Source: Dryas octopetala (taxonomy: Eukaryota; Streptophyta; Magnoliopsida; Rosales; Rosaceae). From it: DNA of 64,000 bases. Under the pieces are notes generated by a model that was not told where the DNA came from, searched no databases, and worked only from the letters and a program-made list of their open reading frames with translations. The stretch is taken from contig OY992840.1 in NCBI GenBank assembly GCA_963921425.1, positions 18,826,621 through 18,890,620 on the forward strand, given 5' to 3'. A program made the translations under genes and the position numbers. This document shows, piece after piece, positions 35,871-54,681 of the stretch. Positions within the stretch are counted from its first letter, which is position 1, and each line of letters starts with the position of its first letter.

Positions 35871-36621
35871 AATATTTTTTTTACTTGTTTTTGAAATTTT
35901 TGGCTACAAATTTTTATTAGTATTAATTTTTCTAAGAACAGGATTATTAAATAAGTATGCCTATTATTTTTTTAAGTATATTATAATTTTAATCGTATAA
36001 ATAAAATATCATACTTAATTATCACAAAATAAAATATAACTAACAATGGACATATTTTTTAATTTAAAATAAACAAATAAAAATTATAAAAATCATAAGA
36101 TAGAAGAACTTTAAAATAATGTTTCAGGCTCCGCAGCACCACTTGCTCAATTCCTTCTGCTGCTCTGCATATTGAAATGAAACCATAGAAAATAAAGGCT
36201 CCTTGTTGGGAGATGTTGACATTTCATAAATTTCCCGTGAAGAACACAACTGTCACAAAATAATGCCATAATGCCACCAAACAAGTTACATGCAGAACCC
36301 ATTATTTGTCCCTCTAAAACGAAGCACCAGTCCCTTTGGGACATGTTAGCATAGGCCCACATGATGAGAGATACTTGTTTTTGGACAAACATTCTCCCTA
36401 TTTTCATAGAATCACAGAAACGACATCTCTTATCTCAATGACACCAAAAAACTAACAATTCTAGTTGCCTGATAAAGTATCCAATGCTGCATGGTGCAAT
36501 TGAGCATGTCAATAATGGTAGAACAATTACATAGTACAAGAACTACACAAATCTCATGGACCATGGTTCATAAATTTTTGAATGTTGCAACCTGCTTATC
36601 CCTGACTAATTTTGGTTGGAG

Positions 36622-38337
36622 CTAGCATAGGGTAAGCTGCATATATAACATACTAATAAGTGGCATTATGCAGATAAAGATGGATGCTGCAAAGATATTG
36701 GATGAGGAATGATCAGAAATTTCAGAAGAATCAACGGCTAGAGGCATTCCATCGCTGTTCAGCGTGCACGATTGAGGATCAGAGCCGTCGGTGCTCACCA
36801 TGATAGCCCGGAATACAGATGTAACTGTGTGGATGTAAGCCATTCGATTTTTAGCAAGGAGCCATGTGAGACCCATCAGCTGACAATCTTTGTTGTGCAT
36901 TTTAGTGGTCCTGTCCTCTAATTTGCTTGAATTGAAAGTTTTCTTCTTGTTAAGCTGCAAACAATCAATTCCACAAATTAGAAGAAGGAAATGAAAGAGA
37001 TAGCCATTGATTAGACAAACGAACAGGGGTTTGGTACATGAGTTAATTTACTAACTAGTGGGTGCACCATCAAATCAAATTCATGCTAGCATACACTAAT
37101 ACACATTAAGCCTTAAAGAGTCAGCAATATTCCAAACGAATAAAAGAACCTCATTCCAATTCACAACCAACAAGTCAGAAATAATATCAAGTGTCTGGAG
37201 TATCTTGGTTTTTATAATATGGCCGGAGACCTCCTTTGGAATGTAGCCCATTAACCCAAAATGTACTTACATAAATTTGGTAAAAGTCTTGTATTTTACT
37301 CAGTACTCACTAATCACTTGTAGTAGTACTAATTAATTACATTTTTAGCTTTATTTCTCTGCTCTAGCTCTATTGGTTAATTGTTATATATCCAGCATGT
37401 AATACACTCGCTTCCATGGCGCGTCTAGGGTTAAAGTAGAAGTCTTTTAGCAGGGTAAAGAAGAAGCAGAAACACTTTACTAATTACAAAGAAGAAGAAG
37501 ACCCAGAACAGAAGAAACCCTTATCAGATTTTTCTTCCTCTTCCTTCATTTTTGTGTAAATCAAGCTTAAAACAAAAAAAAGTGAAGGCCTACTACCAGT
37601 AACACTAATTAAAAAAGAAAAAACAAAAAAGAGAAATTTTTACAAAGTAAGGAACTCACAAGGTAGAGACTGTTCAAGCATTTGGAGCATCCACCAAGAC
37701 CCGGAAATCCATTGGCATGGCTACTGCTGCTCAAGCAATCTCTCTCTAACCTCTTCACACTCTCATCCCCAACAAGTTTCCCCTTTTGGTTCACTGAAAA
37801 TGCCTCAGGACAGCTCAAGGGGTGTAATCTTATCCCACAATAACAATACACCACATCACAAGTCTCATTTGGCTTCATCAGCTCTATTCCTTTCGCTTCC
37901 AGTGCCTTTCCCAAGCCCTGCACACAAGTCTCTGAGTCATCCGGCAGCAGTGGCGGGTCATAAGGCGTAGTGGTATGACCCGCCACTGCTGGGCCCACTC
38001 TGCCACCGCTTCTGCCCAGAGCGGTGGCAGAGTAGGCATCATAAAGCCACGCCGCCAACACAGGGCAGCACCTACTGCGCTGGAGCTGCCCTGTGGCGTC
38101 GCCGCCTTTTGGGGCGGCGCACGCGGACTTTACCCCGTGAAAGAGCTCATCAGGGAGCTGTAGTGGGCACCCGGCTATATCAGATTGCTCTGGGAATGCA
38201 GGGATTGTGGCTGGAGGAGATGGAGTTGGCAGGAATGACTGGACCGGGGCCGGGTCTGGGTCGGGTAGGCCCGGGAAGGCCGGCAAGAACATGGAGAGGA
38301 AGCAAAAGAAGGGAAAGAGTGATGGGTTTGGGGACAT
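36622..38337 (-). CDS. GPI-anchored SPARK-domain-type protein (At4g28100/At3g18050-like)
   Basis: Two exons on the minus strand: 38337-37660 and 36954-36622, 1011 nt, 336 residues; GT-AG intron in phase 0. The chosen start gives a typical signal peptide (MSPNPSLFPFFCFLSMFLPA). An in-frame ATG 69 bases upstream (38406) would bury it. The Pro-rich N-terminus is followed by TIPAFPEQSDIAGCPL, then a Cys-rich domain (CCPVLAAWLYDAYSATAL, CDVVYCYCGIRLHPLSC, GCSKCLN, DCQLMGLTWLLAKNR). The end is a Ser-rich stretch and a hydrophobic tail (FAASIFICIMPLISMLYMQL), as expected for a GPI-attachment signal. It should sit on the outer plasma membrane. The molecular function of this plant family is not known to me. 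Confidence 0.88.
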
Positions 38338-40584
38338 TGCAACAGTGAACTGGCTTTGTGGGTTTGTTGTACTAATGTGGGGGAAGGGGGAGTGAGTGAG
38401 GGTCATAAATGAATGAATAAAAGGCTGGTAGTGGTGGGTGTTGGAGCAAATGAAAGTAAGAAAAAAAGGAAGGTGGGGTTGGGATTGGTTTGGCCGTTTG
38501 CTAACTCGGTTAGATCCAACTTTAGTATGCTAGCTATATATGTATCTCTAAAATCTGGATAAAGTTGGTAGAGATGGATTAGTAATAGTATCATGAACAA
38601 ATCATTCATAAGGAATTGTTTAAGTTTGCTTTACGAGGCATACATGTCTATGTGTCTGTATAATGTATACACTACACATGTGAGAGTGACTGTGTGTGGA
38701 GACTTGCAATGTGGTTTTGTGAATCTATAACAAAAAGCGATAGACAAGTCAAGCAAGTCCAGCAACAAATAAAACATGCTAAAATAATCATAGGCTAACA
38801 CCATAGAGTATCTCCATGGCTATAAACAATTCAAAAAATTCATCGATTTCTTAAGCGATTTATGTATATGTGTGCAACTTTTTCTCCTTTTCCTTCCTCC
38901 TCCCACTAGTTCAACTGGGCTCCCACTAACAATTTCAATTTGTTATTACCTTGACAACATTGATAACATTGGAAACATGAAAGTGACTCAACGATCTTTT
39001 GACTGTTTTCCAAGCCTTAGAAGTGAGAACCTTAAAAACCCGTATATGCATTGATAGTATTTTTCCTTTGGGAAAACATCTAGTCACCTAGGCATTAGTT
39101 TAATGCAATGGAACTAAAGAATGACAGATATGGTTTGCCTTGCAGAAAGTGAACAAAAGAATTCTCACGCTTCAACTTTTCAAGTGAAATATACTTATCT
39201 TTCTTTATGCCCTTTCATTTTGGTTTATTTATTTAATTTCAACTGGTTTCATCCCCTTTGCAATAATAAGATGCATTTACCAAATTAAGGGTATGCATGA
39301 AAAATCAATAACAAATGTGTAATAAGCTCATAGAGATGCACCTGAGTTCGAGTTGCACGCGTTCCAGTCGAATCTGCTAGAAAAAGCTGCATGCTTCTCT
39401 ATCTTTTAGCTTTTTGTCCAATTCTACCTAGTATAATATCTTTAGTTGTCAATGTAAAGGAAATTAATTATTACCATTGCTATTGTTCTTATAAATTATG
39501 AAACGAAAGGGCTTTAAGAAAATACATAAAAGATTTAACATGCTATAGTGGTCTAGACAGATTGGTCCACCATCCTTATATTCAATGTAGCAATAATAAC
39601 ACTTTAGCATCTTATAATTATTTGTAGCTTATTGCAACCATTTTGTATTCTAATTTGAAAGACAAAAACAAAACTGATCCTATTATGATTATAGTGGCAA
39701 GCACATCACTGATCACCTCTTTTTGTTAATCTAAGACTCAAGTTTTGGCCATGGCAGCCATCCGGCTATTTAAAGATCCCAAAAAGAATATATGCAATCC
39801 AGGTTTTCAACTGCATAATCATGATTCATGAGTAGGACATCATTCTTATATTGGATTGAATACCATGTAGATGTATGCTGGAGAAAAGTTGATTATCTTT
39901 ATGGGGTGATGCTTCTTAGCTTATGAAATGCCTCAATGAGGCATTTCATCAAACTGTTTTTTTGTCTCTCCCTCTTAAGGGAAAATTCAAGAAAGAAGGA
40001 GGCTAAGCTGAATCTTCACTCAAATTCAAAGGGAGAAAAATAACGAAATGGGGTCAATTGCCCCATAAGTCAGGCCACTAAACTTACCACAGACACTGGT
40101 GTCTTGACACCACAACATTTGCAGACTACTTCATTCATATTGTAGTAGTATTATGCGGTGTGAAGGCAGATTACATACTAATGAAAGAGTGATGCAGGGG
40201 GTTTCAATTACTATGTAACATCTGTTGTTTGAATATAATTCCTGACTTTGTAGTCAGTCTTAACGGGGTACATAACATATAGACCCTCCATGGTTCACTT
40301 AAACTATAGCCTGTAACCCTCAAAAGAATGCAGTCCTTAAGAACTTGGTTGGTATATATGAAGTTGCACAAAGAGCCATTCTCTTAACTAAGGTTCTAAT
40401 TACAACAATATCTAGAATTTTGCAGTTCACTTCAATGCATGTTTCTCAAGAGCAACGAAACCTTAATACTCAAGTACAAAGCCTATATACATGTACTCAC
40501 TAGGAAAATTATGGCTCCAGTCTACAGACTGGTGTAACAAAGTTTTGTAAAACAACAATACTTTGAGCAGTCTCTGCAGAAACC
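38338..40584. other. Intergenic region between GPI-protein gene and laccase
   Basis: It contains the promoter of the GPI-protein gene (just right of 38337) and the 3' flank of LAC1. No exon supported. A perfect 13-base inverted repeat with a one-base centre lies at 39923-39949. Confidence 0.45.
39923..39949. repeat. Perfect short palindrome
   Basis: ATGAAATGCCTCA and TGAGGCATTTCAT are exact inverse copies separated by a single A. A run of seven T follows about 10 bases later. With a one-base centre it is better read as a palindrome or cruciform site than as a stem-loop RNA. It lies about 640 bases beyond the LAC1 stop. Confidence 0.7.
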
Positions 40585-42905
40585 TCAACATGAGGGAAGA
40601 TCTTCAGGCGGAGGAAGCACGCATTGAGATGGCCGTGGACCATTCTTAACAATGAAGCCTGAGGCAAGACCCCAGGAAGTATGCTCTTCAAGATGACAAT
40701 GAATAAACCATACTCCTGGATTGTCGGCCTTTAATCGAATTGCAGCCCATCCTCCACTTGGAACTGCCACTGTGTTTCTCTCTGGAGGATCAACAAGATT
40801 ATACTTTGCTGGATCTTTGGCAACATTGAAGTTTCCAAACCCCTGACCAACTATGAAGAAGTTGTGGCCATGCACATGAATTGGATGGTTCTCCACATTA
40901 AGAAAACTTGTACCCTGCAGCACAATTTCTAAATTTGTGCCATGGGGGACTACCAAAAGCTTTGTACCAAATTCTGTGTTCATGTTTTCTGAGAGTGGGT
41001 CCACTCCAGTATAATTATATGGCTTTTCAGGCTTTTCTGGGAAATCCGTGGAGAACTCACTGGTTCTGAGGTTCTTGTAATGAGACTGCAATATTGACAT
41101 GGACGGACGAACAAAGGACTGGTTGTTCATAGAAGCAAAAAATCTCTTGCCAGCATAACCCTTGCAGGTTTTGTTAGCAGGACAATCTTGAAGGTTAAGG
41201 CTTATAACTGTCACAACTCGCTTGTCGACAGTTTTAGGCACATTACATGGATACTGAGGGGATGCAAGGCTTCTGAGCTTGTTAGAGAATTTAGTCACAA
41301 ATTTGGTGTCTTCCATTCGAGGAAGATTGTCCATTGCAAAAGTAGTAGGCACCTTCTGGGGGTGCTCAATCTTTTGATCAGTCTTTGGGTTTTTGTAACG
41401 CAGGAAGCCGGCTGTGGTAGAATTATTGAAAGGAAAAACGGAAGTGAGGTATGTCCAGGCTGCCATTAAAAACATGCCTGAGGAGTCAGGAACTTGATTT
41501 GCAGTGAGCAGAACATTGGTAGTTTGACCAGGCCCTAACATAATGGCTGTGGTTGTGAAGGGTTTGGTGTACACTGCATCAATCTCCACAACCGTTAATG
41601 TGTGATTAGAAACTGCAAAGAAAAGCTCATCATTGAGCGCAGCATTGATGACTCTAAGCATGTAGGTTTTGCCCTGTTCCACAGTTTTGGTAAAAGTATC
41701 TGCACATTATAAGAAAGCATGTGAGGAATCACAATCCTCAAGTATACTATTTGGTGGGGATATAAAGAACATTTTGGCCTCTTCTATGTTCGAAATTTGA
41801 TAAGTCCTCCATAGTTGGAACTTTATTTAGCACTATGAATGTAAGATGAAGATTAAAATTCTTGGATACCTTTGTTAGAGCAAGGATAGAATGGTCCTGG
41901 CAAACCATTTATGGTATAAGCCTCTGAAATATCAGGGCCACCTCCATACTTCATCATTTCCTTTTCCACTGCATCTATATCTGCATTCCACCATTCACCT
42001 GCAGTCAAACACATGACCAACATGTCAAGATATGGATAAAGAATAGTCATATGTGAAATAGAGAAAGGAAAGTAAAACAGAGAAATTTCATGATCAGATT
42101 AACCAATCATCGATCCAGGTTTTATGTGCCTGTTATATATAACTTCCTCTCACAACATGTATGTGGTATTTTATATATAATCGAAGTGTGAAAAACTAAA
42201 ATGTACCAAATATAATGGGGAATTCATCTTGAATTGGAGCTGAAAATGGATATGGCATGCGAGGGTGGATGATAAAGGCGCCATAAACAGAAGCTCGTTG
42301 CCAAGAATAATGCGCATGCCACCAAAGGGTGCCTCTTTGGTTTACAACAGTGAACTTGTATGTGTAGGACTTTCCTCCTCTTATGGGACATTGTGTAATG
42401 TAAGCTGGACCGTCTGCCCATCCTGTTCTTAGTTGCCTTATACCATGCCTGTCATTATAACCAAGCAACAAATTAGTACTGTTTCTTAATCAGTACTGTC
42501 CAATTACACAGTTAAATTGATCAGTATCTCAAACTCACCAATGGATGGTAGTGTTGCTAGCAATGCGATTAGTCACCTTAATTTCAACATTATCACCTTC
42601 ATGGACAGCAATGGTTGGCCCAGGGTACACTCCATTCACTGTTAGAAGTGGCTTTGTGTGGCACAAACGTGTTACAGTCTTCCACTCAACCTGCAAACAA
42701 AACCACAAAGTTAAGTTCAAGATTTCAATTCCCTACTTTCTTTTGGTGATCAGAGAGTGCAAGAGAGAAAAATGAATTGAGGCTATAGCTTTACATTAAA
42801 TTGAAAGCGTCTGGTTGTTTGTGAAGAACAAGATGGTACTTGAGCCCCAACAAATATCATCAGGGTTACCACTATTAAACCATAATGCTGGCACAAACCC
42901 TCCAT
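40585..42905 (-). CDS. LAC1: Laccase (LAC1-like multicopper oxidase)
   Basis: Five exons on the minus strand: 42905-42795, 42690-42539, 42448-42207, 41998-41870 and 41699-40585; 1749 nt, 582 residues, normal laccase length. A signal peptide is present ([17 protein letters not shown]). All four copper motifs are seen: TIHWHG (split by intron 2), [22 protein letters not shown] and [15 protein letters not shown]. Leu ten residues after the Cys is the usual axial position. NNSTT and other N-glycosylation sites are present. It should be a secreted, apoplastic p-diphenol:oxygen oxidoreductase. The sequence [19 protein letters not shown] and its place beside MFT and MPK8 match Arabidopsis LAC1 (At1g18140). 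Its in vivo substrate is not certain; a lignin or phenolic role is inferred from the family. Confidence 0.93.
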
Positions 42906-43005
42906 TACTTGTTTTACTTTACTACAACCTCGAGAGCTGCCTTATAAGATTATATGTGTTGCATAAATGCCCCAACTGAGCTTACCAAACTTTCATGCAA
43001 GCCCT

Positions 43006-43014
43006 CTTTATATA
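43006..43014 (-). promoter_or_regulatory. LAC1 TATA box
   Basis: On the minus strand TATATAAAG lies about 100 bases upstream of the LAC1 ATG, a normal distance allowing for a 65-75 base leader. Confidence 0.55.
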
Positions 43015-45803
43015 AACGCTAAAATTCTATTGGCCCTTTATTTTAATTCTTTGATTACCACTGACACATATACAAGTTATTAATTTTTGCTGATTAGTTT
43101 ATGTAAAGACAGACTTAGTGACGCTAGATGGGCAGGTGAGGAGGGATAAGTGACAATGAGTATGTCAAAATGTGAGCTTTCAAAAGGAAGAACTTTGTTT
43201 GATAGCTTGGCTGCTATATAGCTATATTCATAATTGCATAACGAAACCTTTCTAAAGTAAGAGAGTTACAGAGAATTAAAGTATTAATAATTGGATTTGT
43301 CATTTTCTTATCCACCCTAGCTGTTGTCATTTCCTTCACCCATTTGATTCTTTAAGCGTGGTTGGGGTCCAAAGCATGGGTGGGTTGGTGTGTGAGCTTT
43401 TTATTCAAGACAAAACTGAACTAAATCAGTATCTTTGCATACCAGGAACAGCACAGTGTCGTTGTAGTTTCCATTAGTTTCAAACTTTCAATGATTTGAT
43501 CACTTGTTTAGACCACTGCGACATGTGGCGAAGAAAGATATGGTGGAAGCCAGAAAATTATAGAGAAATAATCATATATTAATTTATTTTTGGCTCACCC
43601 CTTCACCAACTAAAGGCCAGCAGCCGGCTATATAGCTAACACAACTTTAATTTCTCCCACATTTAATTTCTCCCACATAAATGTGTTAAATAAAGGTCGA
43701 TATCGAAAAGGAGGACCAGGTCCTCATTCACTGATTCACATAGTCATATACAAATTGATATGGATAACCGTTTGATAGAGATAGGGCCATCAAGGCAAGG
43801 TGCCAAAGGAATCTAAATATATAGTGGGGTTTGTTGAGTGTTTGTAAATTGGTCTATCCAAGCTACCATTTTGGAACAAAATAATGAAGCTCCCTTATTG
43901 AGACCATTCATGAGCTTGCCATGGTATTTTGTAGGTAAATGTCCCTGTTTTGGGTTGTGGACCTTGTGGTTGGACCACCCCTTGATAATATGTTTCTATA
44001 TATATAGTTCAAAATCTCCTAAACCTAACCATTTTGCATTTTCTGGAAATTTGAATGGTTCACAGTTCAAATCAACATAGAAATAAATGTTTATACTATG
44101 AACTTGGAGAAGAATGATTATTAATTAGTTAGTAGATGTCATATATATTTCTACTTACTGGGATCCATGCATAAAGTTTTCTTAGTCAAACTTGGCAAAC
44201 CGCATTTTTCAAAGATAGACATCCTTAGGAAACTGAATTATCAATGCCCATTCATTATACTTGTGTTACTAAACACTAGGATTTTATGCACCAAAACTTT
44301 TGTAGTCAGAATTAGCAAACTGCTTTTCAAATCAGTTGTTTATATAGTTGTTTATATAATTGATGGCAGCCCCAAAATCAAAAGCTTGCCCAGATAAATT
44401 GGACACACGAGTCATAATTTCAACTATATGATATTTAGGTCCAACTCCCAAAGAATGTAAAAAGGTATGACTAAATGACTAATGACAGGTTTAGACTAAG
44501 TAGCCTATTTAAATATCATAAAACCAAGAGGTGGCTCAGTACCTCGATAGCTATTTCTTTCATACATTTCTTCTAATTATCAATCTGAATTTGTTTATCA
44601 AATTGTATTTCTTTTGTATGGTAATTTCTTTCTTTATTTAAAGTTAGACTCACTTTATACTTTATTTATTTATAGAATACTGTTACATTCACGAAATTTG
44701 TTTGCAAAATAATGCTAAAATCTTACCTAGTTACTACATTTTGTCGTTCTAGCATTGTTTTATTTTCTAACAAGTAAATGTAAATAGTCTCTTCAATTGA
44801 ATCCCATTTTTATCAAGATTGGAGATTCATGGTTTCTAGCACACAGTCGCATAGGCCTTAAAATTAAAAGCCATTGCAATGAGCCAAGTAGTAGCTTAGA
44901 AGGTGTTGAACCCAAAAATTCTTCAAAAAAGAATTTAGTCAACAATAAATGAATTGAAGCTTGAACGTCTGACGTGGAGCGGATTGAACGTCTTAATTTC
45001 TTTGTCTGACTTGTCAAAGCTTCTTCTCTTCAAAGATGGGTGGGGTTACCTGCAAAAAACCCTCTGATGCCTAAGTTATCATAAGAAAACTCTCAAGTGT
45101 CTATAAAATGATTTTCTACCTCCCTCATTAATGATTTCCATGAGACTTTATAATAGTCTGATTCAACTAATTTCATGGTTTTTCTCTACCTTTCTTGTTC
45201 TCTAAGATGGTGGGCTTTGTTGGAGAAAATGGATTTTCTCCATGAGATTTTTGGTGGAGACTTGGTCTTCTCCTGAAGAGATTTTTGTCACGTTGTCTAT
45301 GCATTTACTTCCTTATCTAATTCTTTCATTATCCTCTTAATTCTCAAAAATCAAAAGTTAATAAATAAATGTTAAATAATTATCATTAATTAATAATAAT
45401 GACTCCCAAATTGGATGAGAAACAAATAGATTTCGACTGGGCTTGTATTCCACCTGAAAATCCTTCCCAAATGCCATAACTCTTATTTATCTCATTGTTA
45501 ATAAATAAAATATTATTAAAATGTAATTATCATGAAATTGACTCATTATCAAAATAGGTTATTCATAAATATTTCTGAAATTTAAATGACACATCACCTT
45601 TGATTTTGATTGAGTTATTGTTCTCCAAATGACAAATGAAAAATTGCCATATGTCGGGTGATTTTTTGCTCCAACAGAAGGCATACCAACTTCCAAACAA
45701 GGAGGTCCAAGCTCCAAGGACCCACAAGGGCCACAACTGTGGCTAATCAAATTGAGTTTTGCATGCTGAGGTCTGAGGGGAAGCAAAATTTGAGTCGAAA
45801 GCA
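43015..45803. other. Intergenic region between LAC1 and the PPR gene
   Basis: About 2.8 kb. No exon or recognisable transposon on either strand; the open frames (43838-44080, 44167-44397, 44793-45017) are short and match nothing. LAC1 and the PPR gene are divergent, so this holds both upstream regions. Confidence 0.4.
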
Positions 45804-48534
45804 ATGCGCGGGAGTTACCGTTTCAGACAGTTGCACAGCAGCAGCTCACTCAAAACCCAGCAACCCATCAACATCAAAATCCAAACTGGAAATCCCAGTT
45901 ATCCAAATCCAATCCCATCAAAGAAAGCACTAACCCAAAAACGCAGATCCATGAATAAGTTATCAAACGCCTCTGACTCTGAGGTTGTCAAATTGAACAT
46001 GGACATCTCCACCCAAATGCGCAATGGCCGATGTGAAGCCGCTCTGCGTGTCTTTAATACCATGCCCCGGCGGAGCCCAGTCTCTTATAATGCTATGATA
46101 TCTGGGTACCTGGCAAATGGCAAGTTTGTTCTTGCAAAGGATATGTTTGACAAAATGCCTGAGAGAGACTTGGTTTCTTGGAATGTGATGCTTAGTGGGT
46201 ATGTGAGGAATAGAGATCTTGGTGCCGCTCGTGCTTTGTTTGAACGTATGCCCGAAAGGGATGTTGTTTCATGGAATGCTATGTTATCGGGTTATGCCCA
46301 GAACGGGTATGTTGATGAGGCGAGGAAGGTTTTCGAAAGGATGCCGGATAAGAATGAGATATCATGGAATGGGTTGCTTGCGGCGTATGTGCATAATGGA
46401 AGGGTAGAGGCTGCTCGTAGTTTGTTTGAGTCGAAAGCAGATTGGGAAGCAGTTTCTTGGAATTGTTTGATGGGTGGATATGTAAAGCAAAAGAGATTAG
46501 TTGATGCTAGGCAGATTTTTGACCGGATGCCTTTGAGAGATGCAGTTTCATGGAATACCATGATCACAGGCTATGCGCAGAATGAGGAAATGTCAGAAGC
46601 AAGAAGATTGTTTGAGGAGTCTCCGATTCGGGATGTATTTGCATGGACAGCAATGCTGTCGGGTTATGTGCAGAATGGAATGTTGGATGAAGCAAGAAGA
46701 GTTTTTGATGAAATGCCAGAAAAGAATCCAGTTTCGTGGAATGCAATGATTGCAGGATATGTACAATCCAAGAGAATAGACATGGCGACAAAATTGTTTG
46801 AGGAAATGCCTTTTCGGAATGTCAGTTCTTGGAATACCATAATAACTGGCTATGCTCAGAGTGGTGATATCGATCATGCTAGGCAAATCTTTGATAGGAT
46901 GCCTCAGCATGATTCCATTTCTTGGGCGGCTATTATTGCTGGTTATGCTCAAAATGGTTGTAGTGAAGAGGCTTTACGTCTATTTGTTGAGATGAAAAGA
47001 GATGAGCAAAGGTTGACTAGGTCTTCGTTTACCTGTGCTTTGAGCACATGTGCTGAGATTGCTGCTTTAGAGTTGGGGAAGCAGTTGCATGGGCGGATGG
47101 TAAAAGCAGGATATGAAACTGGGTGTTACGTGGGAAATGCACTCCTTGTAATGTACTGTAAGTGTGGAAGCATTGAGGAAGCATATGATGTGTTCCAAGG
47201 AATAGCTGAAAAGGATGTTGTCTCATGGAACACGATGATTGCTGGTTATGCACGGCATGGATTTGGCTCAAAGGCTCTCATGGTTTTCGAGTCAATGAAG
47301 ACAACGGGTATCAAACCAGATGATGTAACGATGGTAAATTGTTCATTTATTCGTTTAAAGTGTTTTTTTCTTTTTTTTAGTCATATTTAAGTTCTTGTAA
47401 GAGCAAAACAACTACCATCAGTTATCTCTTCTGGAGCAAATTTACTGCATATGTTTCTTCTTAAATTACTTTCCAAAAACTTAACAAACAAACACTGCCC
47501 TAATCCTCACAGCTGTTTAGCATAACTACAACTTATCAAAACATATTAAAACTGGAAGAAGATCTCTCACTTTTATTGTTTTGCAACTTTAATAATCATA
47601 TGGTGTCAAGTTAGATGCAATAGATGATTTAGGAAATATTCTTTTTTCTTACCAAAGTAAATCATTTCTTTTTGTGCGCATTTCACCTCTCTGTCTATCG
47701 GCTAATTTTCTTTTAGTTTCATTTCAGGTTGGTGTATTGTCTGCTTGCAGTCATACTGGTCTCGTAGACAGGGGAACAGAATACTTCTATTCAATGAATC
47801 GGGATTATGGCATAATAGCAAATTCAAAACACTACACCTGCATGATTGACCTTTTAGGTAGAGCCGGGCGCCTGGAAGAAGCCCAGAACTTAATGAGAAA
47901 TATGCCTTTTGAACCAGATGCTGCCACATGGGGAGCTGTACTTGGCGCAAGCCGGATTCATGGCAATACCGAATTAGGTGAAAAGGCTGCCCAGATAATT
48001 TTTGAGATGGAGCCTGAAAATGCAGGAATGTATGTTCTTCTCTCAAATTTATATGCCGCTTCAGGAAGATGGGGTGATGTTGGTAAGATGAGATTGAAGA
48101 TGAAGGATAAAGGTGTCAGGAAAGTACCTGGATATAGCTGGGTTGAAGTGCAAAACAAGATTCATACATTTTCAGTTGGGGACTCTATACACCCAGAGAA
48201 GGACAGGATATATGCCTTCTTGGAAGAGTTGGATTTGAAAATGAAGCGGGAGGGATATGTTTCCTCCACAAAGTTGGTTTTACATGACGTGGAAGAGGAG
48301 GAGAAAGAGCATATGCTGAAGTATCACAGTGAGAAACTAGCTGTGGCATTTGGAATTCTTTCAATTCCAGCTGGGAGGCCAATCCGCGTAATAAAGAACT
48401 TGAGAGTTTGTGAAGACTGTCATAATGCCATCAAATACATATCCAAGATTGTGGGAAGGACAATAATCTTAAGGGATTCTAACCGCTTTCACCACTTCAG
48501 TGAGGGTTCTTGTTCTTGCGGGGATTATTGGTGA
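45804..48534 (+). CDS. PPR protein, PLS class with E and DYW domains (At4g02750-like)
   Basis: Two exons, 45804-47333 and 47728-48534, 2337 nt, 778 residues; the Arabidopsis homologue is about 780. A long series of PLS-type PPR repeats ([20 protein letters not shown] and similar) fills residues from about 70 to 600. An E/E+ region follows ([20 protein letters not shown]), and the C-terminal about 90 residues are a DYW cytidine-deaminase domain: HSE ([12 protein letters not shown]), CEDC, and the ending CSCGDYW. Such proteins bind organellar RNA and perform or support C-to-U editing. The N-terminus ([17 protein letters not shown]) is basic and Ser-rich, fitting organelle import. The intron (phase 0, GTAAAT..CAG) contains in-frame stops and falls between residues 510 and 511, just inside [12 protein letters not shown]. 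Target site unknown. Confidence 0.93.
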
Positions 48535-49601
48535 GTGTAGATGTTCATCATTTTGAAAAGAAAGTTGAGGAATCCTATTGCAAATACTCTCCGTGCTTTA
48601 AAATGGTCAGATTATTCTGGTGGTGTATTTACAGTGAATGCAAAAGAAACCTGCTTGTCTACACCACTAAATTTCCAGAGTACAAATGACAACATTGGAT
48701 CTGTTATGTTCTTTCTATAATTACTGATTGGGTACAGTTATTGGTGTTGGGAACTGTGCTCTGGGATCATTACTTTATAGAAATCGGAGTGCTAAAGAGG
48801 AAATTCGAGGAGAAATAGATGGTGGTGAAGTGAATGAGTTAGTAGGAAGCCTTGGAAAACCATAGGGGAAGCAGAGGTACGAAGGATGCCTAGAAAATTT
48901 TGGTAGCTGATGTACTGTTGGCCATTCTCTGTAAAAATGTAAACTGGGATGATGAGCAGTCTTAATCCAATTGTAAAAAAATAGAAGATGTTAGATTCTT
49001 CTTTTTCTGTTCTCAAGATTTAATAATGCCATAGTTACCAATTTGTTTACCAAATAATGTATAAATTTAAGTCGATTTGTTTTATATTTTAAAAAGAAAT
49101 GAGGGTTTGTTGTAAGCGTAAATATAAATGAATAAAACATGGTCACATCAAGTAAAAAAGTATGAGAAACCAATTTATCACAGATTCTTTTAGGCCTTTT
49201 CCACTTCGAGCACTCGTGAAATTGCACCCAGACAGGAAAAGACATACTACTGAATTAAAATAGTCATTATTGACTTTAAAATAATATACTATGCATCTTT
49301 TTCTTCAAACTAAAGTTTCTTTCTATTGTATCACACATTCATTAAACAATGGAACAAAAATACATTGTTGTCTTCTTTAAATATAAATAGTTACAAACTT
49401 ACAACAGAGCATTCCCTCTGGCATTGTGGTGACACAATGACGGATAATAAATGGAGTCCTATTGTGTTAGCTTCTAACTGAAAAAAAATTATATATCTCC
49501 GAATTTGGACTGCTACAATGCATCCTTTCTACTAAATAGGGGGAAAGGAGGCAGAGCACAAAGTTACACCTGTTTTTTCTAATACAGATCGAACTAAGAA
49601 A
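48535..49601. other. Convergent region between PPR gene and MAP kinase
   Basis: It contains the 3' UTRs of the PPR gene (+) and the kinase gene (-). No further exon seen. The frames at 48792-49245 on the minus strand have no recognisable content. Confidence 0.5.

Positions 49602-54681
<5,080 letters not shown>

Noticed and set aside
36147-36407. 86-codon minus-strand frame
   Set aside because: No recognisable motif and beyond the stop of the GPI-protein gene; at most part of its 3' UTR.
37975-38395. Plus-strand frames opposite the GPI-protein exon
   Set aside because: Shadows of the GC-richer coding exon on the other strand.
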